Assembly (NCBI GenBank): GCA_036272735.1
Contig: DATAYF010000628.1
Location: 1 to 15,241, forward strand
Source: DATAYF01 sp036272735
GTDB lineage: Bacteria; Chloroflexota; Ktedonobacteria; Ktedonobacterales; Ktedonobacteraceae
Direction of reading: 5' to 3'
DNA length: 15,241 bases
Position numbers and translations under genes: made by a program. The notes under the pieces are model-generated. The model searched no databases and was not told where the DNA came from. It worked only from the letters and a program-made list of their open reading frames with translations. This document shows positions 6,838-13,586 of the stretch, in pieces. The stretch's first letter is position 1, and each line of letters starts with the position of its first letter.

Positions 6838-7725
6838 TCATCCTTTTGCAGCTCCAGATGTTAACCCTTGAATGAACCAACGCTGCAAGAACAGGTAGAG
6901 GATGAGCGTTGGCAGCATGCCCACGGTGAGTGCAGCAAAGACCTGTCCCCATTGCACGTTGTTAAAAAGATAGAAAAACACCTGGATAGCGAGCGGGAGT
7001 GTGCGCAGGTTAGGAGTACGAATCAGGATCAAAGGAGTCAGATAATCGTTCCAGGCCGCGATAAACTCCAGGATTCCCACGGTAGCGACTGCGGGACCAG
7101 ATATAGGCAGAACAACCCGCATAAATGCCTGGAAGTTGCTACAACCATCGATGACTGCTGCCTCATGCAGTTCGCGCGGAACCGTCTGAAAGTATCCCCA
7201 GAAGATGAAGATCGAAACTGGCAGCCCTGTTGCTGCCCACACGAGGATCAATCCGAGTAGACTATCCGTCAGATGCAATACCACCATCACAACATACATC
7301 GGAATGATCGGCACCGGCGCTTGCATAGTGAGCACAAAAACCAGAAAGATAGCTACCGCATAGCGAAACTTAAATGTAGTCAGCGCATAGCCTGCCAGCG
7401 CAGCAAGGGCAATCACCAGCAGAGTCGCCCCCACGGAGGTGAATATACTGTTGAAGAGCGCATAACCGAGATTGGCTTGCTGCCATGCAATCGTGTAGTT
7501 CTGTAAATCGAGCGCCTTTGGCAGACCCCAGGCATTAGAGAAAAGATCGCTCTGGGATTTAAACGAGGCCAGAACCATCCAGACGACCGGATACACGATG
7601 ACAAAGCTGAACAATATCAATGCCAGGTGGCTGAGCAATTTGGGAAGCAATTTATTCGATTGTAACCAGGCACCTTGTAGCCAGGATCGTCTCATTGCGA
7701 ACGAAGATGTGTTGATCGTGCTCAT
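6838..7725 (-). CDS. carbohydrate ABC transporter permease, MalG type (CUT1)
   Basis: This 295-residue membrane protein is a binding-protein-dependent transport permease of the MalG/UgpE class. A short cytoplasmic N-terminus is followed by about six membrane segments, the first around residues 32-52. The cytoplasmic EAA loop, which contacts the ATPase, is EAAVIDGCSNFQAFMRVVLP at residues 188-207. The C-terminal stretch QRWFIQGLTSGAAKG is typical of the family, where this end contacts the MalK-like ATPase. The start ATG 7725 follows the preceding permease by 11 bases, and its AAGGAG ribosome-binding site overlaps that gene's TAA stop. It forms the transmembrane channel with the adjacent MalF-type protein. 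Confidence 0.94.
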   Translation of the reverse strand: MSTINTSSFAMRRSWLQGAWLQSNKLLPKLLSHLALILFSFVIVYPVVWMVLASFKSQSDLFSNAWGLPKALDLQNYTIAWQQANLGYALFNSIFTSVGATLLVIALAALAGYALTTFKFRYAVAIFLVFVLTMQAPVPIIPMYVVMVVLHLTDSLLGLILVWAATGLPVSIFIFWGYFQTVPRELHEAAVIDGCSNFQAFMRVVLPISGPAVATVGILEFIAAWNDYLTPLILIRTPNLRTLPLAIQVFFYLFNNVQWGQVFAALTVGMLPTLILYLFLQRWFIQGLTSGAAKG

Positions 7726-7736
7726 GTTCTTTCTCC

Positions 7737-8714
7737 TTACTTCACTGTCGCCATGTCGCGTGGGGCCATAAACTTGATCTGCAGTAAGGCCAGGATAGCA
7801 ATAAACACAAACAATGCGTATGACAATGCACTTCCATAGCCAAGCTGATTGAATTTGAACGCATCAACGTAACTCTGCAAGCCCAATACATTTGTCGCAT
7901 TATCTGGCCCGCCCTGGGTCATAAGGAATGGAATGTCAAATGCATTAAACGCACCCATGAGTGAGATCGTGACGTTAATCAAGAAGGCAGGTTGAAGGAG
8001 TGGCAAGGTAACGTAAAAGAAGCGATGTAGACGCGATGCACCATCGACCCGCGCAACTTCATACAGTTCCTGCGGAATAGTTTGCAACGCCGCCAGGAAA
8101 ATCACCATATGAAAGCCATACCATTTCCAGATGTCGACGACGATTTCTGCCCACAATGCTGTCTGCGGATTACCCAGCCAGGCGATAGCGAACACTTTTA
8201 GCCCAATCAGGCGCAAAAAGTTATCGATCAGCCCAAATTGATAATCATAGAGCCATGACCAGAGGAAGGCGACAATGACGAAAGACATCACAACTGGCAT
8301 AAACAAGGAGGTCCGGTAGATGCTGCGTCCTCGCAATCCCTGGTTCAACAAAACGGCCAAAAAGAGCGACAGGACGATCTTGCCAATGACGGTCCCAAGC
8401 GCATATTGTATGTTATGCCACAACGCGGGACCAAGAAAAGGGTCGCTGAACAAATTCACGAAATTGCGGAGCCCAACAAACGTGGGAGCGGCAATGCCAT
8501 CCCATTTGAGTAGGGAGAGCCATATCCCTGCCACCATGGGCACGAGCTTGAATATGCCGTAGAGCAGCACGGCCGGTAGTAACCAGATATAAGGTTCTAA
8601 CGCTCGTGTCCAGCGCTTTCTCCCTCGGCCTTTGCCATCTTTCAAACGTATTCTATTGAAATCCGTTGCCTTCGATTTTGGCTCAGCACTGGTTGCTATC
8701 TGAAATTTTGCCAC
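7737..8714 (-). CDS. carbohydrate ABC transporter permease, MalF type (CUT1)
   Basis: With start GTG 8714 the protein has 325 residues. It has a basic cytoplasmic N-terminus (KGRGRKRW), six membrane segments from about residue 41 onward, and an EAA-type loop at 219-239 reading EVARVDGASRLHRFFYVTLP. MTQGGPDNAT near 265, a common MalF-family block, precedes the last segments. GTG 8714 is preferred because GGAGGGG precedes it at good spacing. The frame is open further upstream to ATG 8750 or ATG 8828, but neither has a convincing ribosome-binding site and the extra residues look unlike a permease start. It pairs with the MalG-type protein immediately downstream. About 115 bases separate it from the binding-protein gene. 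Confidence 0.9.
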   Translation of the reverse strand: MAKFQIATSAEPKSKATDFNRIRLKDGKGRGRKRWTRALEPYIWLLPAVLLYGIFKLVPMVAGIWLSLLKWDGIAAPTFVGLRNFVNLFSDPFLGPALWHNIQYALGTVIGKIVLSLFLAVLLNQGLRGRSIYRTSLFMPVVMSFVIVAFLWSWLYDYQFGLIDNFLRLIGLKVFAIAWLGNPQTALWAEIVVDIWKWYGFHMVIFLAALQTIPQELYEVARVDGASRLHRFFYVTLPLLQPAFLINVTISLMGAFNAFDIPFLMTQGGPDNATNVLGLQSYVDAFKFNQLGYGSALSYALFVFIAILALLQIKFMAPRDMATVK

Positions 8715-8829
8715 GATATCCCCCTCCAAGCTAGAAGCTAGTTCATGCATTAGTGGTAACTGCCGTAGACAGCCAACGCACAATGAGATGATAATGAGGT
8801 TAAAGAGGTACAACCCTCCATCCGGCATG

Positions 8830-10116
8830 TTAACTCTGGAAGGTATAGCCTTCTCGACGCAACTGATCCATCATTTGTTGAATGGATCGAGCCGCTTCAG
8901 CTGGCTTTATCATGCCAGCTACGATGCCCTGGATGTTCTGCTGAAAAGCATTGGTAATTTCAGGCGGCCAATACCAGTCTAGATAAATAATTTGGTTTGG
9001 AGCACACTCCTTGTTATACTTGAGTGCTATCGGGTCTGAACTAGCCTGCACATTCGTATTGCATGATACAGGGTCGCCATTGAGGGTATTTGTCCACTTC
9101 ACCCATTTGTCACTGGTCATCAGGTTCATAATGCTATAGCCAAGCTGTGTACGGGACGGGTCAATCTTATGGTACATGGCGAGCGCATTTCCTGTGCCGC
9201 CCGGCATCTGTCGCTTCACTGCTGTATTTGAGACCGCAAGTACCGGCGCAATCAGAGACATATCCAGCATTGGGAAGTTGCCTTGCCTATATGTCCCAAT
9301 ACTGCTTGTGTGGCTGTAATAGAACGCTCCTTTTCCTTGTGTGAAAAGAAGCCAGGCCGCGGTAGAAGTCAGGCTGTTCGTCGAGGGAATAAACAAATTA
9401 TCCTGAGCGAACCTGGCAATGATTTCTAGTGCCTCCACACTTTCGGGATCGGTGAATTTCTTGTTACCAGCCAGCGTCTGAAAGGTGTATTCATCGCTCT
9501 GGTTATTGGTCGTCTGGGCATAGGCCCAAAAATACCAGACAGGCCACAGATAAATATCCTGGCCGGGATGGATAAAAAGCGGAACGCCGATCTTATTTAG
9601 CTTCGAAGCGAGCATTTTTAGATCGTCATACGTCTGTGGCTCGCGGGTCATGCCAATCTGCGCCAGCAATTTCTTATTATAGAAAAAGGTAAAACCACTG
9701 ATGCCGCCGCGTGGTAATGCCCACAGCTTTTTGCTAATGGTAAATGCTTGCAGGCCGATGGGATGGAAACGACCTTTATAGGCAAGATTAGACAGATCCA
9801 TCAGGCTATGGTCTACTGCATAGCGATGTAGGTCCTGACCGTTCAAATCCACCAGGTCAATCTGATCACCTGCCACCGAAGCTGCTGTGAATAGTTCAGT
9901 GAAGGTCTCAGATGTCAATTGACGCCACACGAGCTTGACGCCCGGGTGCGCAGCTTCAATTGCCTGGATAAGTGGTTTGTTTTGATTGGGATCAGCTATG
10001 CTTAAGATGACAAATTCTTTTGCAGAGGATGAGCTACAACTAGCAAGCATAGCCCCTAATGCGCCGGTGCCAAGGAGTTGCAGCGTTTGGCGACGGGTGT
10101 ACGTGTGTAGAAGCAT
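8830..10116 (-). CDS. extracellular solute-binding lipoprotein of sugar ABC transporter (family 1)
   Basis: With start ATG 10116 this is a 428-residue lipoprotein. The N-terminus carries a twin-arginine-type signal, T-R8-R9-QTLQLLG. A hydrophobic stretch and a lipobox LASC with Cys27 follow, so the mature protein should be lipid-anchored on the outer face of the membrane. The mature part (FVILSIADPNQNKPLIQAIE, HPGVKLVWRQ, and several Trp/Tyr-rich blocks) fits CUT1 family 1 binding proteins, which capture oligosaccharides or glycosides. ATG 10116 is chosen because CAAAGGAGA lies just upstream and the Tat signal then begins correctly. An upstream ATG at 10182 would bury the signal behind 22 extra residues. 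It is the first gene of the operon, as usual for the most abundant component. The ligand is unknown. Confidence 0.93.
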   Translation of the reverse strand: MLLHTYTRRQTLQLLGTGALGAMLASCSSSSAKEFVILSIADPNQNKPLIQAIEAAHPGVKLVWRQLTSETFTELFTAASVAGDQIDLVDLNGQDLHRYAVDHSLMDLSNLAYKGRFHPIGLQAFTISKKLWALPRGGISGFTFFYNKKLLAQIGMTREPQTYDDLKMLASKLNKIGVPLFIHPGQDIYLWPVWYFWAYAQTTNNQSDEYTFQTLAGNKKFTDPESVEALEIIARFAQDNLFIPSTNSLTSTAAWLLFTQGKGAFYYSHTSSIGTYRQGNFPMLDMSLIAPVLAVSNTAVKRQMPGGTGNALAMYHKIDPSRTQLGYSIMNLMTSDKWVKWTNTLNGDPVSCNTNVQASSDPIALKYNKECAPNQIIYLDWYWPPEITNAFQQNIQGIVAGMIKPAEAARSIQQMMDQLRREGYTFQS

Positions 10117-10490
10117 CTCTATCTCCTTTGAACATGTGCTGTACCTGGCAACGTTGCTTTGATACATGCGTGCACTGGTCAATCGTTGACAATTCGATGT
10201 TGTCTATCCGTGGATACGTCAGCCTGACATGATGCCTTCCGCAAGAGTGGGCTAAGCAGCGAAAGACTCAAGATAGGTCGAGGATTTGTTTATCATTACC
10301 TCCTTGATTGAAGGTATGTGTGGCCAAAACTTGTTTGCCTCTACAAGCCTCACATATACCCTCCTTGCTCGTATTGAGGACGCATGAAGACTACAAATAT
10401 ACGGTGTTTGCGGCGAAAAAATAGCTTCATGAGCATGCAGCTACACACTTGCATATTGCAGAAAAGTGTACTGATTCATGCACAGATAAA
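10117..10490. promoter_or_regulatory. divergent control region between sugar operon and araC-type gene
   Basis: This region separates the minus-strand operon from the plus-strand regulator and should hold the operon promoter and AraC-type binding sites. TACCTCCTTG at 10297-10306 recurs as TACCCTCCTTG at 10357-10367, 60 bases downstream, and each is followed by a related tail (ATTGAAGG, and ATTGAGG within GTATTGAGG). TATCCGTGGATA (10204-10215) and GTCAGCCTGAC just after it are small dyads near the operon start. I could not find a convincing -35/-10 pair for the operon. Confidence 0.45.
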
Positions 10491-10519
10491 TTGTAAAGGA
10501 TAGGATTTCCTGGTATACT
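10491..10519 (+). promoter_or_regulatory. promoter of araC-type regulator gene
   Basis: TTGTAA (10491-10496) and TATACT (10514-10519) are spaced by 17 bases. The -10 box is the same hexamer as in the tetR promoter, and the -35 box matches consensus at four of six bases. Transcription would start near 10525, giving a leader of about 40 bases to the chosen start codon. Confidence 0.55.
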
Positions 10520-10565
10520 TCGCATGAGATGGAGGTAAGTGTACCTGGGAATGGAGCTATACACA

Positions 10566-11360
10566 ATGCATAAAACGCCAGAGCATTTGCACAAAACGCC
10601 CAAATCACATTTATGTCTGGAAGAGGCAGGAACATGGGTAGCCCCGCGAGGAAAGAATTTTCTTCCACATCAACATTCTACGTGGGAACTGATTTATTAC
10701 CGCACAGGATATATCAGATGCCCCCTCGGGGAAGAAGTATATGAAAGTCAACCAGGCATGTTACTGCTCACTCCGCCTCACACGGTACATGCTGAAATTG
10801 CCCTGACCGATTACTCGAATTTCTGGGTTCAGATAGACGCTCCGGTGGATCGTTCCTGGCCACGCATGTGCCTGGATGACACAGACCATACGTTTGAACG
10901 CCTGTTTGGCACTATTGTACGCGAGCGCGCTTCTCACACGACAGGGAGTCAGGAGATGATTTTCTATCTCCTGGGGCAGCTCGACATTCAGCTTCTACGT
11001 GCACAAGAACAAGAACAGCTTTCCGAGGCAGAACAGCTCCTATTCAAGGCGGAACGTATCATCGCTGAACGTAGCAGTGTGAGCGTGCTGATCAAGGATG
11101 TTGCCTGCGAACTGGGTTGCTCACCTTCGTTTCTTCGCGCGCAATTTATGCGCCTACGCGGCCAGTCGCCAAAGGAGTATCTCCAGTCTGTACGCCTACG
11201 CCGTGCATTAGGTATGCTACACCATTCAGAGAGTAGCCTTGCAATCATTGCGGAACTTTGCGGCTATGATTCCGCCAGCCACCTGAGCCGCAATATCAAG
11301 CGTGCAACAGGGAAGAGCCCCGGCTCATTGCGCCTCCATAAAATGAGCCGGGACGAGTGA
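10566..11360 (+). CDS. AraC family transcriptional regulator with cupin-type sensor domain
   Basis: From ATG 10566 the protein has 264 residues. The N-terminal half is an AraC-type cupin sensor with LPHQHSTWELIYYRTG and LLLTPPHTVHAEI. The C-terminal 100 or so residues are the double helix-turn-helix DNA-binding domain, ending in LAIIAELCGYDSASHLSRN and IKRATGKSPGSLR. It probably binds a sugar and controls the divergent transport/enzyme operon, the common arrangement for this family. The start is uncertain: GTG 10539 lies only three bases after GGAGG, ATG 10551 is too far from it, and ATG 10566 has GGAG at good spacing. A clean terminator overlaps the stop codon. Confidence 0.92.
   Translation: MHKTPEHLHKTPKSHLCLEEAGTWVAPRGKNFLPHQHSTWELIYYRTGYIRCPLGEEVYESQPGMLLLTPPHTVHAEIALTDYSNFWVQIDAPVDRSWPRMCLDDTDHTFERLFGTIVRERASHTTGSQEMIFYLLGQLDIQLLRAQEQEQLSEAEQLLFKAERIIAERSSVSVLIKDVACELGCSPSFLRAQFMRLRGQSPKEYLQSVRLRRALGMLHHSESSLAIIAELCGYDSASHLSRNIKRATGKSPGSLRLHKMSRDE
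11319..11352 (+). other. 10-bp perfect inverted repeat at 3' end of regulator gene
   Basis: CCCGGCTCAT (11319-11328) and ATGAGCCGGG (11343-11352) are exact inverse complements around a 14-base loop, inside the last codons. They directly precede the terminator hairpin, so the transcript end would carry two stacked hairpins. Confidence 0.6.
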
Positions 11361-11382
11361 TGCATTGCTTCACTCGTTTTTT
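11353..11382 (+). terminator. intrinsic terminator of araC-type gene
   Basis: ACGAGTGA (11353-11360) pairs perfectly with TCACTCGT (11370-11377) across a 9-base loop. A run of six T follows (11377-11382). The left arm contains the TGA stop codon itself. This is a textbook intrinsic terminator. Confidence 0.85.
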
Positions 11383-12046
11383 GCTCTGCCGCAAAATCTC
11401 TCTGTGCGTTGTGCCAGTTGTGGAAACGACTAACCGGTTGATCCCGCTGGCCCTGAGAAGGAAGATTTCTCATGGAGTAAGTGGGTTGGTGAGTGGTGGG
11501 CTCCCTCTCTCTGAAACGCTTTCCCGTTGGCGGTTGCTGCTGGAGGAGGCGTGGCGTTGTCGCATGCTCACAAAGGGCATGTGCTTGAGGAACGCTCCGT
11601 TTCCACCATGCATGAGCATTGGTACACTTGACTGATAAGTATTGCATCTCTGCTTAGAGGCTCTCGAATCATGACGAGCAGGCCTTGCAGTTCTGGACAC
11701 GCTTGTGCAGCCGTGGAACGCTCCTAATCGGATCTGTGTCAAACGTCTCAAGCCTTTTTCTGTTTACGCTCCTTGAAGCATTGGCGCGGCAGGAGCATCC
11801 GCATCTCATCGGAACATGGCTCAATCACCTGCTCAAGATGGAAGCAGCGCGGGGAGGTGGTCTCTCCGAGCTACAGAGGTCCTTTTCTCCAGAGTGAAGC
11901 TGATTTCGTGAATGGGTATATCCTTCCTATAGCCGTAAATATCTGGAGCATACCAGATGGGAGATGAAGCGCTCCAGGATCCTCAGCCCATGCTTTTGTG
12001 ATGAGAATTTCTTCGTGACTGAGAGACCCGGCAATTGCACTCGCAC
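11383..12046. other. gene-free, probably decayed DNA
   Basis: No gene can be supported here. A TTG-initiated plus-strand frame of about 70 codons at 11685-11897 (containing LLEALARQEHPHLIGTWLNH) has a protein-like composition, and the frame is open a little further upstream. It has no start context and no family I recognise. It may be the tail of a lost gene or a mobile-element fragment. The stretch ends where the IS6 terminal repeat begins. Confidence 0.35.
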
Positions 12047-13040
12047 GGTTCTGTCAGAGCTGAGAACGCCAAGTTCCACAAGACCATGTGACGTCTCTTC
12101 AACCCCATCTGCAGAACTATGCGACTGCGCCCATCAGTTCTTGCAAAGCTGCTCGTCGCTCACAGAAGATCCATCGTTGTTGTTCTCGTGACAGAGTTTC
12201 CCTTGGTGTAGAACGATAACGGAAATACTGGCGTCATTCATCAAACGCACGAGCACTCGCGAGCCGCCGATACAAAGCTCCCGAAGCCACGCATGGGATA
12301 CTAGCGTTGTTTGATGCCTCGGTGGTCTTGTTCGAGATGATTGTTCAAATACATATTTGTCCGATGCACCACATCATTGCCAGTTACCTCACGTATTGCA
12401 CGCGGATAAGAGCGATGTCCGTCCGTCTGTTGTGACCTGCTCTGGACCATGACCAACCACCGCGATGGCTTGTCTCAAGAACGGTTGTGCGGCACCCCTG
12501 TTTCGCTTTTCACTCAGCCATGAATCCACCAGATTGCCATCTCGATCAATGGCCCGGTAGAGATAACACCACTTCCCATTCACTTTGATGGGGGTTTCAT
12601 CACCATACCACGAGGTTCCTGCCTGGCCTCGCCGTTTGGTACGCACGTGTTCTGCGATCAAAGGAGCGAATCGTGCTTCCCAGTCTCGAACAGCTTCATG
12701 CGTGAAAACAAAGCCGCGTTCGAGAAACATTTCGGCGACATCACGCAGACTCAGGATGTCTCGCAACCGCCACACGATCGCGAGGAGGACGATATCTGGA
12801 GGGAATTCCAGGGAGTTAAAGGAAGTGCCAGTTCGTTCATTGAAGAGACGTCGGCAATGTGGACAGAAGAACGTTGTGTAGCCAGACTTGGTTTTCTTTA
12901 CTCGTTTTCTGGTTGATGCTCGTTACAGTGCAATGAGGACAGTTCATTCGTCCGTGTTCCTCGTTCCGTTAGCATGGTGAGATCAGCATACTAGAAAGGT
13001 AACTGCTGTGCCAAGATGGCGTTTGAGTTCTGACAGAGCC
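12047..13040. mobile_element. decayed IS6-family insertion sequence (994 bp)
   Basis: The left end reads GGTTCTGTCAGAGCTGAG from 12047. The right end, read inward on the minus strand from 13040, is GGCTCTGTCAGAACTCAAAC. Both continue to AACGCCA, so about 21 of 25 positions agree when one gap is allowed. These are convincing terminal inverted repeats, and they bracket the transposase pseudogene exactly as in IS6 elements. The flanking 8-mers ACTCGCAC and GTACAGTC differ, so no target duplication is visible. The element may be old, or it may have arisen through recombination or cointegrate resolution. Confidence 0.8.
12117..12947 (-). pseudogene. IS6-family transposase with N-terminal zinc ribbon, multiply broken
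   Basis: Joining frames gives an almost complete IS6-type transposase. It begins at ATG 12947 with MNCPHC, has a second CPHC in a zinc ribbon, then LSLRDVAEMFLERGF, the first-Asp block WYGDETPIKV, VTTDG with the second Asp, and LEQDHRGIKQR with the catalytic Glu. It ends at TAG 12117-12119. Visible lesions are a frameshift near 12890-12905, a 4-base tandem duplication (GTCCGTCC, 12417-12424) just after TTDG, a TAG at 12301-12303 where the family usually has Tyr, and a further frameshift with stops near 12236-12260. The longest open piece is 12389-12775. The protein cannot be functional. Confidence 0.85.
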
Positions 13041-13112
13041 GTACAGTCCCATTAACTGGTGAAAAAGGAGACTCCTCTTGAAAAAATCGACGGTCCTTGG
13101 CATCTTCGATGT

Positions 13113-13335
13113 ATGGAAAAAACAATGCCAGAGCCAACGGAGCCGCCCACTCAATTTTGCCCCAATCTGGGGTATTCCACAAGAGGCCAAATCGGACAGG
13201 GCAATATTCGCATCCACGATCACCAGCGACAACGCTATCGCTGTCGCCTGTGTGGTCAGACGTTTAGCCATCGGCGCGGAACTATGATAGAAGGGCTGCG
13301 TAAGCCGACCGAGTTGATCGTCGATGAAGCGGCAC
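13113..13335 (+). pseudogene. transposase N-terminal zinc-ribbon remnant (IS1-like type)
   Basis: The frame encodes CPNLGYSTRGQIGQGNIRIH, then RYRCRLCGQTFSHRRGT and GLRKPTELIVDEAARL. This matches the start of a transposase group with an N-terminal zinc ribbon and helix-turn-helix that is common in Chloroflexota, as I recall it. The second cysteine of the first pair is replaced by Tyr in CPNLGY, so zinc binding is probably lost. After about codon 92 of the GTG-13059 frame the family resemblance stops, although the frame stays open to 13508. A start at ATG 13113 is plausible but unsupported by a ribosome-binding site. The catalytic region is missing. Confidence 0.6.
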
Positions 13336-13526
13336 GTTTGTTCCCGCTTGCGTGCACTCCAAAAACGTTTCCTGTATTGGATCAAGCCATCGACGACCTC
13401 CCTTCTCATCGGCACTCTTGCCGATTTGACCAGAACGCTTCTCTCGGTGGTATTTGGGATCGGCAGGGACGTCGCTCTATCGTCTTTGACGATGCCCTTG
13501 ACCATTAGGAACTGTTCAGCGTATGC

Positions 13527-13554
13527 TTGATAGAGCCAATCTGTACCTTATTTT
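13527..13554 (+). promoter_or_regulatory. promoter of MFS transporter gene
   Basis: TTGATA (13527-13532) and TATTTT (13549-13554) are spaced by 16 bases and lie about 30 bases before the MFS start codon. They match consensus at five and four of six bases. This would make the gene independent of the decayed elements upstream. Confidence 0.5.
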
Positions 13555-13586
13555 GCCTGCTTAGGGGCTTAGAACAAGGATAACAT

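Noticed and set aside
8715..8828. Longer N-terminus for the MalF-type permease from ATG 8828
   Set aside because: There is no ribosome-binding site, the sequence is unlike a permease N-terminus, and a strong Shine-Dalgarno precedes GTG 8714.
10248..10300. Minus-strand mini-frame beginning ATGATAAAC after AAGGAGGT, as a possible leader peptide of the operon
   Set aside because: The start codon lies only two bases from GGAGG, too close for efficient initiation, and no attenuator structure follows.
10568..10601. Direct repeat of AAAACGCC within the first codons of the regulator
   Set aside because: It encodes a repeated HKTP and is best explained as coding sequence.
11264..11647. 127-codon minus-strand frame overlapping the regulator's 3' end
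   Set aside because: It crosses the intrinsic terminator and the end of the araC-type gene and has low-complexity, non-protein-like composition.
12969..13505. 178-codon minus-strand open frame
   Set aside because: It spans the IS6 right end and runs opposite the zinc-ribbon remnant. No domain is recognisable.
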